In this document: positions 34,102 to 45,209 of the stretch, piece after piece | Layout: every line of letters starts with the position of its first letter | Position numbering within the stretch: position 1 is the stretch's first letter | Origin: Isoetes taiwanensis | Lineage: Eukaryota; Streptophyta; Lycopodiopsida; Isoetales; Isoetaceae | DNA length: 64,000 nt | NCBI GenBank assembly: GCA_021234155.1 | Contig: JAJEKV010000304.1 | Location: 186,001 to 250,000, forward strand | Reading direction: 5' to 3' | Notes under the pieces: model-generated | Seen by the model: only the letters and a program-made list of their open reading frames with translations | Databases searched by the model: none | Told to the model about the DNA's origin: nothing | Translations under genes and position numbers: made by a program

Positions 34102-34370
34102 CATTTCTTTTCTTTAGGAGTGTAAGCTAGCCGGTGGACATTTAGATATCTTTTAACAGATCCGTGAGCTTGATCTTGCTCCTCTTCCTCTTCCATGTGA
34201 CGAAGTGTTTCATACATGTTAACACTTGGGGTAATATAGGGAGACTTAGCCTGGCTGTATTTTTTAGAAGCTTTTCTTTTTGGCGTCACATGCTCCCAAC
34301 CTTCAGCATCTGATTTTTCAATTTCTGTTTTCTCCTTCCTTTACCAGTGTCCTTAGTTTCCTGATTGTTT
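34102..34370 (-). pseudogene. LINE A1 ORF1: middle segment
   Basis: Read from 34370: NNQETKDTGKGRRKQ, a frame change, then EIEKSDAEGWEHVTPKRKAS, ITPSVNMYETLRHMEEEEEQ and LNVHRLAYTPKEKKW. It is the direct continuation of the ORF1 sequence at 36284-38056 once the inserted LINE B is removed, because NNQETKD is repeated at both edges as part of the target duplication. It encodes the basic/acidic linker after the zinc knuckle. Confidence 0.8.
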
Positions 34371-36305
34371 TTTTTTTGAAGGACGACAATCTATTATCAA
34401 GGAAAATCAAGATACATACAGGGGATCTACGACATGGGACTCAAAACCAAGAGGACGAAATAGTCCACTAAGCAAAACCACCCATACACAGTATATAATC
34501 ATACTCGTGCCACCTTCAACATGGTCTGCAACATCGAGACCATCATCAACAGACATCAAATTATCATGCCACTGAATAGTACGAGGTATGATAGGCTCAT
34601 GAGATGACATAACAGACTTCTTCCTCGCTGCCTTCTTCCAATTGACCTGTTGCCATGACTCTTTAGCACACTGAAGATTAGGACTATCAGCCATAACAAT
34701 CTCAGAAGCATGAGAAGCAGAAGCAACAACGTGGAGAGTAGTAGGAACTATAGCTGCAGTTGATGGTGCTAAGGGCGACACCATCGGAACTATCTGTAGA
34801 GCATCTTCCATAGCCGAGGAATGCAAAGCAACCGGCAAAGGTTGATCATGAATAGATGAAGAAACAACAATGGGAGCTTGAACCTTAGAAGAATGTTGAA
34901 CAGATGCCTGAGATACACGATTAGATCGACGAAAGCTAGCAAAAGCCTCCTTATCAGGAAACAAAAGGGCTAATTCTGGACCATTCAGAAGCTTAAGATC
35001 CAACTTCTTATACCAAGGCCCACTCTTCACAACTATACAATTTGGTAAAGGCGAGTCCACTGGCATAGAAACACAAATCCTTGGACCATTCATGATGGAG
35101 TGTGAGATATGAACCCCAAGTCCCGTAGCAATTGCAACAAGAAATTGATGAGCCATTAAATCAGGAGGAAGATTAGGTAACGAGAACCAGCAAGGCATCT
35201 TTAATGCCCGAACCATATCTGGTGTAAAGCCAGGAGAGTAATACTGGTATATTATATATTCCCCACCGAGTGGATCAATCCCTCTTGATACCAAAGAATC
35301 CACTGCATCACTACTTTCAAACATAATAAGAACAAAGTTTTTTGCCAACAACTTGATGGACTGAAACGGAGGAAGTTGAAGGCGTCTCAAAAGCCGAGAT
35401 AATCAAACACGAAATCGTGAGAAATCTAAATAGCCACCAGTAAAATACCCAAGAACTGCACAGAAAGATAAGTTCTCAGCATACTTAATATGAGCTTGAT
35501 GATCCACTTCAACCACAGGAATACCAAAAGCTTGAACTATATTCTGACAGTCAGACTGGTAAAATACGTCATCTGGAGGCAATTGTTTTTGAAGTTGAAT
35601 CTGTCGGGCTTTCAATGTGTCCAAGATTGCCGACAACTCATCCTTATTCCCTTCAGACAATACTTGTAAAGCAGCTGCTACCCTTGCCTTTCTAGATGCA
35701 GTAGATATATCCTTACAAAGCCAATCACTAAATCTTTGATATGAAACTTTTGTAACAGAATCAGATGACTTCCAAGCACTATCATTTGCCCGAGGCTGAG
35801 AAGCTACATTAGGACTAGAATCTGTACCTGTTTGATGCAAATTCCCATTAACTTCAGCTCCCGTACACACAGCGCCTTGCAAGGGAGAAAAATCCCTTTC
35901 TTCAAGAACCACTGAAGTAGCCACCACCGAAGGCAAAGAACTTCCAACTAAATTATTTACCTCTTTTTGCGTAGCAACTGGGGGATCACGTATCACCAAA
36001 CTGGTGGTAGACTCGCGCCGTTTTGCCGCTGCCTTGGATGCTGAACCAATATCCGTTTTCCCCATCCCTACTACAAAAGACCGAAATAAAACAGACCCAA
36101 ATCCGGCCCCAAACCTGATAGCAAACCCTAGCAAAATTGATGTTGATGGAGAGCTCTCGAAACAAGCTTTCCAACGAACTAAAGATCATTGAAAACAGAG
36201 TCCAGATGCTCAAGATACAAGGAAAAATGCCGGCAGCCCTAAGCGACGGCGTCACGAGCGCCTCCTTCCAAGATCAAAACAAAGTCCTTAGTTTCTTGAT
36301 TGTTT
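34349..36305 (-). mobile_element. LINE B insertion with 22-bp target duplications, ORF1 only
   Basis: The element proper is 34371-36283 on the minus strand. It is flanked by a 22-bp duplication that starts GTCCTTAGTTTC and ends TGATTGTTT (34349-34370 and 36284-36305), with a single C/T difference. Its 3' end carries a poly(A) run (plus-strand T's at 34368-34377). It inserted into ORF1 of LINE A1. The content is ORF1 (two open segments) followed directly by the 3' end; endonuclease and reverse transcriptase are absent. Confidence 0.92.
34407..36134 (-). pseudogene. LINE B ORF1 (DUF4283-like RNA-binding protein)
   Basis: Two open segments, 36134-35403 and 35390-34407, are separated by one stop and a frame change. 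The likely start is the MGKTDIGSASKAAAKRR methionine at about 36065. The N-terminal half is Ser/Ala-rich, with SYQRFSDWLCKDISTASRKA and helices. The second half matches the DUF4283 fold of plant LINE ORF1 proteins: SIKLLAKNFVLIMFES, ALKMPCWFSLPNLPPDLMA, VAIATGLGVHIS, RICVSMPVD. The usual zinc knuckle is not visible. The C-terminus is Ala/Ser/Val-rich. The product would bind element RNA, but because the element has no ORF2 it would depend on another LINE. Confidence 0.78.
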
Positions 36306-38056
36306 GTCCAGCCTTTGTTCTTTATATTTGTGCCCTTTTCAATTTTGGCTTTCAGTCTGGTACACTCGTTCTTCCAATATCCTTGCCCTTTGCAATAATT
36401 ACAAGTTTTTATCTCTTCCAAAACCTCAATGCCTATATGCCTGCCTCTTATCACTATTGCGGACGGTATGTCTTTTTTGTCTTTGACCAAGATAGAGACT
36501 TTAGGTTTACCCCTCATTCCATTCTCTGCAATGTTTTCAAACCCGCTGATAACCAGACCAAACTGACTAAATGCTCTATTCCAAATTTCTGGTATTCTCA
36601 ATTCTCCTGAAATATTTGAAAGCACGATTTGGACTTCTTGCCATTTGCTTTGATTGTTGGAATAATTAGCCTCTGGTTCGAAATCTTCTCTCCGTAGGAT
36701 CATTACTACAATGTTTCCTTTATCATCCTTGAGCCACTTTTTGCTTACCAGTTCTAAAACAGCGGCGGGGTCGCTTAATAAAATTTCATACCAACTCATT
36801 CCATACGAAACCCATCTGATACCAGTGAATCCGAATAGTTGTGCATTGAACCATTTCATTGCTTCCTCTCCTTTCATCCATCTGTTGGAAAATCTTGCCA
36901 GAATGGCAGAGTTTTTTAATCTTTCTATTTCCCTTTGGATTTCCTGCTCCTCATGCTCTGATATTTGAATTTCTATTTTGCAGGCTTCTTGCTGGCTTTC
37001 TGGATCACTCTCCAGTTGGTTCGAATTCTTTTCTTGCCCACTATTTTTATTACTTTTTTGCTGTTCCATGTCCGAACATTCTTTTTCCACATTATTTCCA
37101 TCTGTCACAACACCTTTCTCTAAGGTATGTTCAGAATCCCTTTGCTGATTTCAGAATTTTGCTGATCATTATGTTCACTATTGTTTTCCTTGCTGGTTTT
37201 AGAACTCTGCTGATCATTTACCTTTTGGTTGCTGATAGGTTGATTCTCTGTAAGGTCTACTCTTTGAGGAGCATTTCCTTTTCTTAAAGGTCTTTCCTTT
37301 TCCATTTGTATTTGATCATAGCTAAGGTAGAATTGTTCCTCTTTATTCTCTTCTCCAGTCCCCTTAGACGCAACTGAATCATATTGATATTCTCCTGAGC
37401 TTATAAATTCCGTGTCAATGACTGCATTTTGTTGTGCAGGAATTTGTATTTGGTGCTGCTCTTGTTGCGTTCTGGGGCACAGACTTGATGGTTATTTTCT
37501 ATAGCTATGCTGGCTAATTCCATGAACTTTTTAGAGCTAGTCTTTTCTGCTTGTAACAAATCCTCCCTATTCTGATCCCAGTTTTTGACTTGATCATCAT
37601 ATCTTTTCCGTTGGATACCACTGGGTCTGAATCTCTTAGCATTTCCTTTACCTTTTCTTTCTTGAGTATCTGTCTCAACATCCCCTTCCATGCCAAACTC
37701 CGGAGAGTCTATTATGTCATCATCTCCTTCATCTAAAGAGTAATCGCCTTGCTCAGGTGAGGCTTTCTTTTTTTGTTTCTTTTTTTTTTTTGTTTCTGTG
37801 CCTTTTTTGGAACTGTTGGAGTAGGGGTAACTTCTGTTCCTAGCTTTCTGCTGGATCTTCTACTAGATTGCTTGCTGTCCTCTTTAGGCGAGTTTTCAGA
37901 ACCAGGCTTTTCATCAGGCTTCTTGTTCCACTTTCCTGCTTTTTGAAATGCTATCATTTGCCTCAATTGTTCTATTTCGTCCATGTGTTGTCCAAACAAT
38001 TCATGGTCCGTTAAAAGCTCGCTTTCTGTAAAGCCGTCTTGATTGTCTGGATTCAT
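36284..38056 (-). pseudogene. LINE A1 ORF1: N-terminal and central part
   Basis: Starts at MNPDNQDGFTESELL (38056). A basic tract follows (QKQKKKRNKKRKP), then a frame change, GIQRKRYDDQVKNWDQ (about 37620), a Gln/Asn/Ser-rich linker with NDQQSS/NDQQNS repeats (37220-37130), and a coiled segment. The conserved core comes next: NRWMKGEEAMKWFNAQL, EVQIVLSNISGELRIPEIW, GKPKVSILVKDKKDIPSAIV. It ends in a zinc knuckle reading CNYCKGQGYWKNEC (36367-36411); the expected His is Tyr here, while the sister copy A2 keeps it. Sequence order matches A2, and both encode the RNA-binding protein of the same LINE family. Confidence 0.82.
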
Positions 38057-38560
38057 TTAATCTGAACTAAGAAGAACTCCAAGAAATGGTAAGTATTTAC
38101 GGTACAATGGTAAGATTGCACCCCCCCCCCCTTTTTTTTATACGCCAGGCAAGAATGTGAAGGCTATAAACTGAGCAATACTTAAAGAGACTAGTAAAAC
38201 AGTAAAAGACTAGCTTACTTTTTTTTAAAAAAAAAAAAACCTTAAACGAATAGAAATACAATGCTCCAAAAAAACTACTCTGGTACCGAGTACTCCGATC
38301 TGTAGGAGTTGCCTTAAAACTGCAACAGACCCAAAAGTCGCACTACTGCAAGAAACCCTAAATCCGCAAAGTGTTAGAATAGAAAGGGGCAAGGGCGATG
38401 AGGGAGAAGCCACTGGGATGTGAGAAAAGGTAACGAGAGGAAGCGAGCGAACAGGGGTGTGGATGGCCATCACGGCGCTAGGCGCTAGGCGCAGGCGCAG
38501 GCGCAGGGGCTAGGGTTCGGGCGGGAATTGGGGAATTGGGGTTCGATGTGGTAGGTAGAG
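38057..38560 (-). other. LINE A1 5' untranslated region
   Basis: GC-rich towards the right. It contains poly-C and poly-T runs, a GGCGCTAGGCGCAGGCGCAG stretch at 38478-38505, and GGGAATTGGGGAATTGGGG (about 38522-38540). The last block recurs just upstream of LINE A2 ORF1 at about 45808-45826, which marks the shared 5' end of this LINE family. The small open frames here are not genes. Confidence 0.6.
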
Positions 38561-39740
38561 CAGGGTATTTTTTAGTGGCCCCGGCGGGCCAGTTGGCCAC
38601 ACATTCATATTTTTTCAGAAATGGTTGGCTACGCAAGAGTAGGATACGTTCATACCCTGACCGAAGGGTAGTGGCCAGTTCAAAACACGAATTTGTACAT
38701 TTTACTCGTTTAGTAGCCAATTCGATATTTACTAAATTCGGCTAGGCGCAGGGTGTGGCCAATTCGATTTTTTGTACGTGGGAAAAAACTTATCGAGGTA
38801 GCCAATTAGAACCTAAGATAAATTTTAATGGGTAAGAGGGTGGCCATATTACATTTCGACCACATGTCCATCTAAGAATCGCCACTTATAGTCCTCTAGA
38901 ATTAGGGTTTCATATATATATTTTTCAATTTGACCGAGCTAGCATCAGAAACCGCCCTTTCATACAGGTTTAGTTTATTCTACCCTGTCGAGCCTGTGTT
39001 TTTCCTGTTCTTCTCGTATGCATTTGTTTCGTTATTCATGTGAATATAAATATAAATGGGATGTTAGTCTCTGAATATGAATGGGATGATAATTTTAATA
39101 TTATATTTTATTGTCATTTGCAGAGCACTCCCGATTTGTATTCATGACTTGGTTGAGATGGAGATCCATTCCCATCTACAATCTAAGCTTTAGCTTCATC
39201 AATTCAGGTTAGTTTTTACCCTATTCAGTTGTGCAAAATTATTCAGATGTGCAAAAGCAGTTGTTGATGCCAATCATCAAATTTATGCAACATGGATGCG
39301 GCTTCACAAAAGAGAATAAATGAGTTCTTGGGACCTGCGACAAAGCGGCGCATCACTATATCATCGTCTACGTCCACTTTTATAGGCCAAATTAAGGGTC
39401 TTGATGAAGGCTATGAATTTGCAGATGATAAGGACTATGATCCAAAGCAATTTGAACGTATTATTTGGGGAAGACGCCTAGGTGGTTGTGGCCAACGTCG
39501 TGTTTTCGCTACTAAAGCATGTTCCTATCTTAACCAACACAAATTTGCTCGTAGCCAATTTGTTAATGTAGCAAAATAAAAATATCATAGTTGCGCCAGT
39601 TCAGTTACACCATCTTAGCAAGAAGGTGCAAAATATCGCCAGGCCAAACTACGCCAAGTTATTTATTCTACATGGCCAGTAGCCAGTTGTTTCTGGCCCT
39701 ATAAAAATATAGGGCGCTTAAAAAATACCCTGAGGTAGAG
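38553..39740. mobile_element. complete non-autonomous hAT element, 1.17 kb
   Basis: The element is 38561-39732, with perfect terminal inverted repeats CAGGGTATTTTTTA at both ends. It is flanked by the perfect 8-bp duplication AGGTAGAG (38553-38560 and 39733-39740). The subterminal regions repeat GGCCAGT, TAGCCA and CCAATTCG words in both orientations, as expected for transposase-binding sites. It holds one short ORF and no complete transposase. It inserted at the 5' end of LINE A1. Confidence 0.93.
39292..39579 (+). CDS. short ORF inside the hAT element, possible transposase N-terminus
   Basis: 95 codons beginning MDAASQKRINEFLGPATKRR, an N-terminal helix with a basic KRR cluster that resembles the start of hAT-type proteins. 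The rest (FADDKDYDPKQFERIIW, GQRRVFATKACSYLNQHKFA) is charged and carries no domain that I recognise. An AG following a pyrimidine tract and a 3' splice-like CAATTCAG-GTTAG lies upstream at about 39205. It may be the surviving first exon of the parental transposase, or an unrelated captured exon. It is the only reading frame of note in the element. Confidence 0.4.
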   Translation: MDAASQKRINEFLGPATKRRITISSSTSTFIGQIKGLDEGYEFADDKDYDPKQFERIIWGRRLGGCGQRRVFATKACSYLNQHKFARSQFVNVAK

Positions 39741-40330
39741 TCATCCAACTAACCCAAATAAAGCTAGCACGTGATACTGAGAGACAGACGAGAAGGGAAA
39801 TCCAGAACACGCACCAATCATCAACCCAGAAACCAGAAGAGATCACCTACTGACCCAAGGAGAGAACATCAGATAACATATCCATGCAGCACACAAGGGC
39901 AGGGGGACCTAGCAAAAACCAACGCAAGGACAGAGGAGAAGTCAGACACACCTAAGGGTATCCACGCAGCACACCAAGCGGAGGCACCAGATCAAGAAGG
40001 GACAGGGGAGACCGCCCCACTGGAGAGGGTTACATATCACAACATGAAGCACAACAACGGCAACCCACTCACATACGACCATAGGGACTACGACACCCTA
40101 GGGGACCTAAGTCAGGGTGCTAGATGGGCGTATAATATAATCATCCTTAATACCACATCGGACCCTAATGGTCCCATCAAAGCGCCTCTCAGAGAGAGGG
40201 AAGAGGCCAAAGGGGGTGGGACCCTCCCCCTTTGCTCGACTAGCCTAAGAAGTAGTATCCTACCCTACTGCCAGGGAGGAGAGGCTACAAGGCTCAATAA
40301 TTATTATTATTATTTTTTTTTTATTAGTTA
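39741..40330 (+). mobile_element. retroposon (LINE-like) 3' end D1 with (ATT)n tail
   Basis: Shares a succession of blocks with 46400-47030: GAACRTCAGAYA, CCACGCARCACACCAAG, GGRTGCTAGATGGGC, AATGGTCCC, GGGACCYTCCCCC. It ends in AATAATTATTATTATT and a T run (40300-40320). The 188-codon open frame across it is Lys/Thr/Gly-rich and without domains, so I take it as untranslated retroposon sequence. Confidence 0.55.
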
Positions 40331-41654
40331 TATGTAATGAGGGCATTTTGTACTTTCTAGAACATGTGGCAGGCATTCAGGGGTGCGTATTGGCTTAGAA
40401 TTACCCTAAAGCAATTTGTTATAATGCTACGCACTTGGATTAATGATGTTTCAAATAACTTGGGATGTAATGGGGAGGACCTTTTGGATAAATATTGCTT
40501 AAATAATGTTGCCTATGGGACGTGAACATTTTCTGGAAGATATTGCATTCGATGTTTTTGAGACTAAGGCGTAACACTTGAATTATTGTTAACTTGAGAT
40601 ATAATGCTTTTAGGGTTAATACTGCTTTAACAGTATGGTTTGTTACATTCAACATTTCCTGAATCGTAATACATTTTCTGCTTGAAGATTTATTATGCAC
40701 ATTTTAGAGCAAACTGTCGTGGTGCTTGAGCAGCATAAAGATGGCATATACTGAGGCGACTATATGGACTTGGTAATATGCTGCACCTATCTGGAAATGT
40801 CGGTAGTATGCCAGCTTGGCATATTTAGGGTTTCCAGGGTAAAAATAAATAAGATAAGATCGATGTGCATTGTGCGTTGTTGCTGCTATGAGCAGCGGCT
40901 GGCTATGCCGGTCTGAAGGAAAATATAAAAACTCCATTCGGATGCGCTGACGGAGTGATAGCTATGCTTGATAAGAATCTGGAGACTGGTGACAGCATAA
41001 ACACTAGAAGAGCTATTGCTCTGATCAGGGTCAGAATAATGTTATTTCAAGCTCCAGCAAGGAGAGGATGCTGATTCCACAATAAAAGATTGCAACAATA
41101 TTCCATCTGGATCAACTCGTCCTAATCAGGTTGGGATTTGTGTTTATTTTCCTTAACGTCTACTATATCTGGTAATAGCATATTTTGATCAAGGAAATCG
41201 ATATTCATATGAATTTAGCCCTGTTTTATTCGTTCTACTAAGTTTCTACTTTTCTGTAATCATATGCATTTGGCTGCTTACCATTAATCACATAGGGTGG
41301 GTGCTTCATTGATATGTTTGTCTACAGCAAGTGTCTAAGCAATGACTGGCTGGTAAATTGCTCTAATATGTAATAACAGTGATATAAGCATAAGATGTTT
41401 AGCAACATTGCACCATCAGAGCATTATCTGTGGCTTGGGATATATTTAAATTGACTCAGAAGGCATAGCCATGTGACATGACAACCTTTGGTTTGGCGAA
41501 GACTTTAGCAGTGCACGACCCGCTGCAATCTGCTCTAATTAAGTAAAAACATATTGGTTAATTGAACAACAGGACTCTGACTATATGGCTTATACCGATG
41601 GGGCTTAAGCAACATGCATGCAGCTGTTTCAGTGCTATTGCCTATTACACCAGA
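40331..41654. other. no gene seen
   Basis: 1.3 kb of AT-rich DNA without repeats or motifs that I could identify. No long open frame. Confidence 0.5.
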
Positions 41655-42272
41655 CTAAGGCTCAGATCTGAAATTAGACACCCAGGTGAAGGCCGGGTGG
41701 TGGAGGGCAAAGTTATCATGCATATAGCAATCTGAGAGGCCGAAGTTGAAGCACAAATTGAACCATGTCTCTCTTTCTCCTTCAGTCATTTGAAGGTCTT
41801 TATTTCCCCCTTGCTTGTCTTCAATATCCTCCAACATGTTGAAGTCCCCAAGCACTATTAGGAAGTCTCCAGGGATGAGGGGGTTAATTGATTTCCACAT
41901 GGCTGCTCTTTGATCTGACTGACCACTGTGAGCATAGATATTCAGTAGGCCTAATCTGTCACTGCCATGCTTAATGATTAATAGTTGGGCTCTCCCAGGA
42001 TACAGAATTTGATGGCTCTCCACCAGTGAGTCCCATTTAGGTCCCATTACCATAAGTGTGCCACCACCAGCTCTCGTGTCCATTATGATTGCTGGGTTCC
42101 AAAAGTGTCTTCCTGCTGCAATTTTTCTTCTCTCATTCCCATCTATTATTTTTGTTTCTTACCTAGTTCAGCCTCCAGCTCCCTAATGTGCAGTTTGAGT
42201 CATCCAATTTTTTTACCCTTGTGTCTCTTGAACTCACACCCTGCACATTCCATGTCAGCATACTCAAGCTTG
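41655..42272 (-). pseudogene. LINE A2 ORF2: endonuclease fragment
   Basis: Begins near 42258 with MLTWNVQGVSSRDTRVKK, then frame changes, then an open part (42083-41655): GGGTLMVMGPKWDSLV, LLNIYAHSGQSDQRA, FLIVLGDFNMLEDIED, HHPAFTWVSN. These are the central motifs of the APE-type LINE endonuclease. The sequence stops at 41655 before the SDH motif; the rest of ORF2, including reverse transcriptase, is absent. It follows ORF1 directly, as in copy A1. Confidence 0.85.
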
Positions 42273-45209
42273 TCATGTGGGGACATAGATCCCTCTACTT
42301 CTGAGGGTATCTGGCTCAAACCAATCAAAGTCATTAGCAGGTACCCCCTTTGATTTTCTTTCCCCAATAAGCACTAGGTACCTTATGCCATTTCTTGTTA
42401 TGTCAATTGACCTGAGTCTAAAAGACTTTTCTGACCATTGAGTATTTTGGAACACCATGTCTAGGGCCAGCTTGTTCCTTTCATTTGCCTCTTCTGGGAG
42501 AACAACCACTGGAAATTCACCTGAGCTCTTATTTGCCAGCCACAGCTTAACCCCCTTAAAGATATTTTCATGAGCTATAGCAATTGTGAACTGTGACAGG
42601 AGAGATTTAACCTGATTTGTGCTGCTCTCATGTTCATTTGTTTGCACTTCCTCTGAGTTTTCCTTGTTTATGCTTGGCAGATTGCAGTCAGGGTCTGGAA
42701 CATTGTTCACTTCATTGCTGTTCACTAGCTGCATAGGCTTACCTTCTGTTAGCATAGGGGCTATGTCAGTCCCTTCATCCATTGGTTCAGCTCCAGGTAA
42801 TTTTTCCTTTCTTACCCATTGTTTGGTGATTCTGGGTTTTTTTGCTTTTCTCAAGGGCCAGAAGGGTGTACTCTGCTTGCTGTCCCTGTCTTGCCCCTGT
42901 TCTTGCACTTGTGCCTCATTATTCTGCATTTTTTTAGCATATTGCCCATTGTCTCGTGCTTTCCTTTTATTTGGAGCATTGTTCACTTCATTTTGTTTTG
43001 TCTGCAGATCCCACTTTGCCTTGAGATTTGGGCAATCTCTCTTCCAGTGGCCATATTCTTTGCAGTAAAAGCAGATTTCACCTGAATTGAGGACTTCAAT
43101 GTTTATGGTTCTTCCACCAACTGTGAGAGATTGGGGGATTTCGCCAGGTGAGTCTGTTAGTATGGTGACCTTGGCCTTTCCTTTTACTCCCATTTCCCCT
43201 ATATTTTCTAGGCCAAAGACCACTTCCCCTAGGCTACTGATAACTCTTGTCATGATTCTAGGGATGCGCAGTTCTCCTGGGATGTTTGATATAAGAATTT
43301 GTACTTCTTGCGGCAGCATCTTTTCTCCTTTTTGTAAGTCAAAGTTCTCCACCCATGGGTGGATGGAAGCTCTATTGCCCTTAGAATCTTTAAGCCTCTT
43401 TCTTTCCAATAAGCCCTTAATTTCGTTGTTGTCACTGAGAACAATCTCAAACCATGCTGAACTTAGGGAGGAGCATCTAACTCCAGTGACATTTGTCATT
43501 TGGGCATTAAACCACCTGAGCACCTCCTCTGCTGGCATCCAGACATTAGAGTGCTCGAGCAGAACAACACTGTTTTTCAGCTTTTGAGCTTCCATTTCAA
43601 TTATTTCCATTTCTTCTTCACTTAAATTTATGGTATCTGAGTGTTTACCTCTGTTTTCTTTTGACTCTTCTGGCTTGGCAGGTAGTTCATGGGGATCTCC
43701 ATATTGATCTTGCTTGCATCTCTCTGCTGCTACCAGAAGGTCTCCACAACTTGGGCTTTTCCCTTTTTGTCTTTTATCTCCATTGCCTCCCTTGTTTCAT
43801 TTGTTCTGATCTGTGGTGATGGCACCAGATTCCAGTGGCTTGGTCCTGTCATGGTGGGAGTTGCTTCACCAGTCTGTTTTGGGTCAGCTTCGGCATATAT
43901 TTGGATTTCATCATTAATCACTTCAGGGAACAGCTGGGTGTAAGTTATCTCCCTTTCAAACCCATGCTTGTTGTCTAAGGTTGCAGGCATCATCCCGATC
44001 ACATCCATTTGGTCTATGGGGGTCACAGATAATACCCCATTATAGTGGTCTGTGGGGGTCACAGACATTACCCCAGAAGCCTGGCCTGTGGGGGTCACAG
44101 GCATTACCCCATTCTGTTGGTCTGTGGGGGTCACAGCCATTACCCCATTGTCATCAACCTTGTCTGTGGGGGACACAGACTTTACCCTATTGTTATCCAA
44201 ATGGTATGTGGGGGTCACATACTTTACCCCATGATTTTGTGCTACCTTAGCTGCTGCATTTCCTTCAGAAAGCTTGTTGGAGGTGGTATTATCCCCTTTT
44301 TCATAATTAGGCTCCTTGCTATTGCTCGGTTCACCTCTTTCCATTGTTCCCTGACTGTTCTGGAGGACTGACATGATGTTCTTGAGTATTGATCTGATGT
44401 CCACCTCTTCCAGTTCTTGGGGGTTTGGCCTGATGTTCAGAGGGTTGTAGATCACAATTTCCTTGCCCTTTCCCTCCTCATTCTGTGCTTCATTTGCTGC
44501 TGCAGCTTGAATGTTGCATGCTGCCTTCTCTGCTAACTTCTCTGCTACTTCTTTAATTTTTTGATATTCTCCATATGCTTCTTGAAATCCTTTCGTTTGG
44601 TCCTCATACCTTTTCCTCCTCATTCCTTGAGGTCTCTTGTTTCTCTTTGATTTCCCCTTCTTTGTTTTTTTCTGTTAGGGGGCTGTACCTGTACCAGAGG
44701 TTGATTATCACTTTCTTCTTCCGTTAGCAGATCCTCTGGGTCTACTTCCTGCTCATTTTTCTTCCCCAGGGTGTCCGAAACGTGCTCTTCGTCGGATGAG
44801 ATCGTCATTTGAGCCACAGGTTCCGCTCTTGCCTTCTTTTTATTTTTCTTTTTTTTTTTGCTCCAGACGCTTCACCCTTCTCTTTTCCACTGTTGCTACT
44901 ATCCGAGTGGCTTTTACTTATTTTTCTTTTCTTTCCTCTCTGCAGATTTGTTCCTGATGATTCCACCTTGTTCTTGTGCTTGTTGCGAGGAGAAGATCTG
45001 ATGGCTATGGAAGCAGGGCCCTCTGGCGGATTTACAATTTGCTGGCGATTCGCGGGCTCGGCGGGAGCTACATCTGGAGCAATTTCAAGTTGATCTTCGT
45101 TCAAAAGCTCCCTGTTCTCACGATTCTCAGCTTCCTTTCTCTCATATTCCCGCACATGTTTGCATTTCGATCTTTCCATTGCTATTCTCCTTGCGTTTTG
45201 GGAGGCCAT
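42273..45209 (-). pseudogene. LINE A2 ORF1, nearly full length but frameshifted
   Basis: Start at MASQNARRIAMERSK (45209). Segments follow in different frames: a basic N-terminal tract (KKKRKIKRRQ), a short acidic piece (44817-44620), GMRRKRYEDQTKGFQEAY with a coiled coil (44623 on), and a tandem-repeat domain VMxVTPTDQ (44240-43985). The conserved core then starts at about 43610: WFNAQMTNVTGVR, VQILISNIPGELRIPRI, GKAKVTILTDSPGE. It is followed by an intact CCHC zinc knuckle CFYCKEYGHWKRDC (43033-43075), a basic linker, and the C-terminal block ending SRGIYVPT. It is the RNA-binding protein of the same family as A1. Confidence 0.85.
44012..44222 (-). repeat. six-unit coding repeat with a 7-bp hairpin in each unit
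   Basis: Units at 44012-44030, 44048-44066, 44084-44102, 44120-44138, 44162-44180 and 44204-44222 (spacing 36, 36, 36, 42 and 42, so whole codons). Each has a GGGG(T/A) loop between complementary arms such as GTCTGTG/CACAGAC, GCCTGTG/CACAGGC and GTATGTG/CACATAC. The encoded repeat is VMxVTPT(D/G/Y). Confidence 0.9.

Noticed and set aside
43981-44371. Plus-strand Cys/Gly/His-rich frames (CGGHRHYP repeats)
   Set aside because: Antisense shadows of the VTPT repeat in LINE A2 ORF1.
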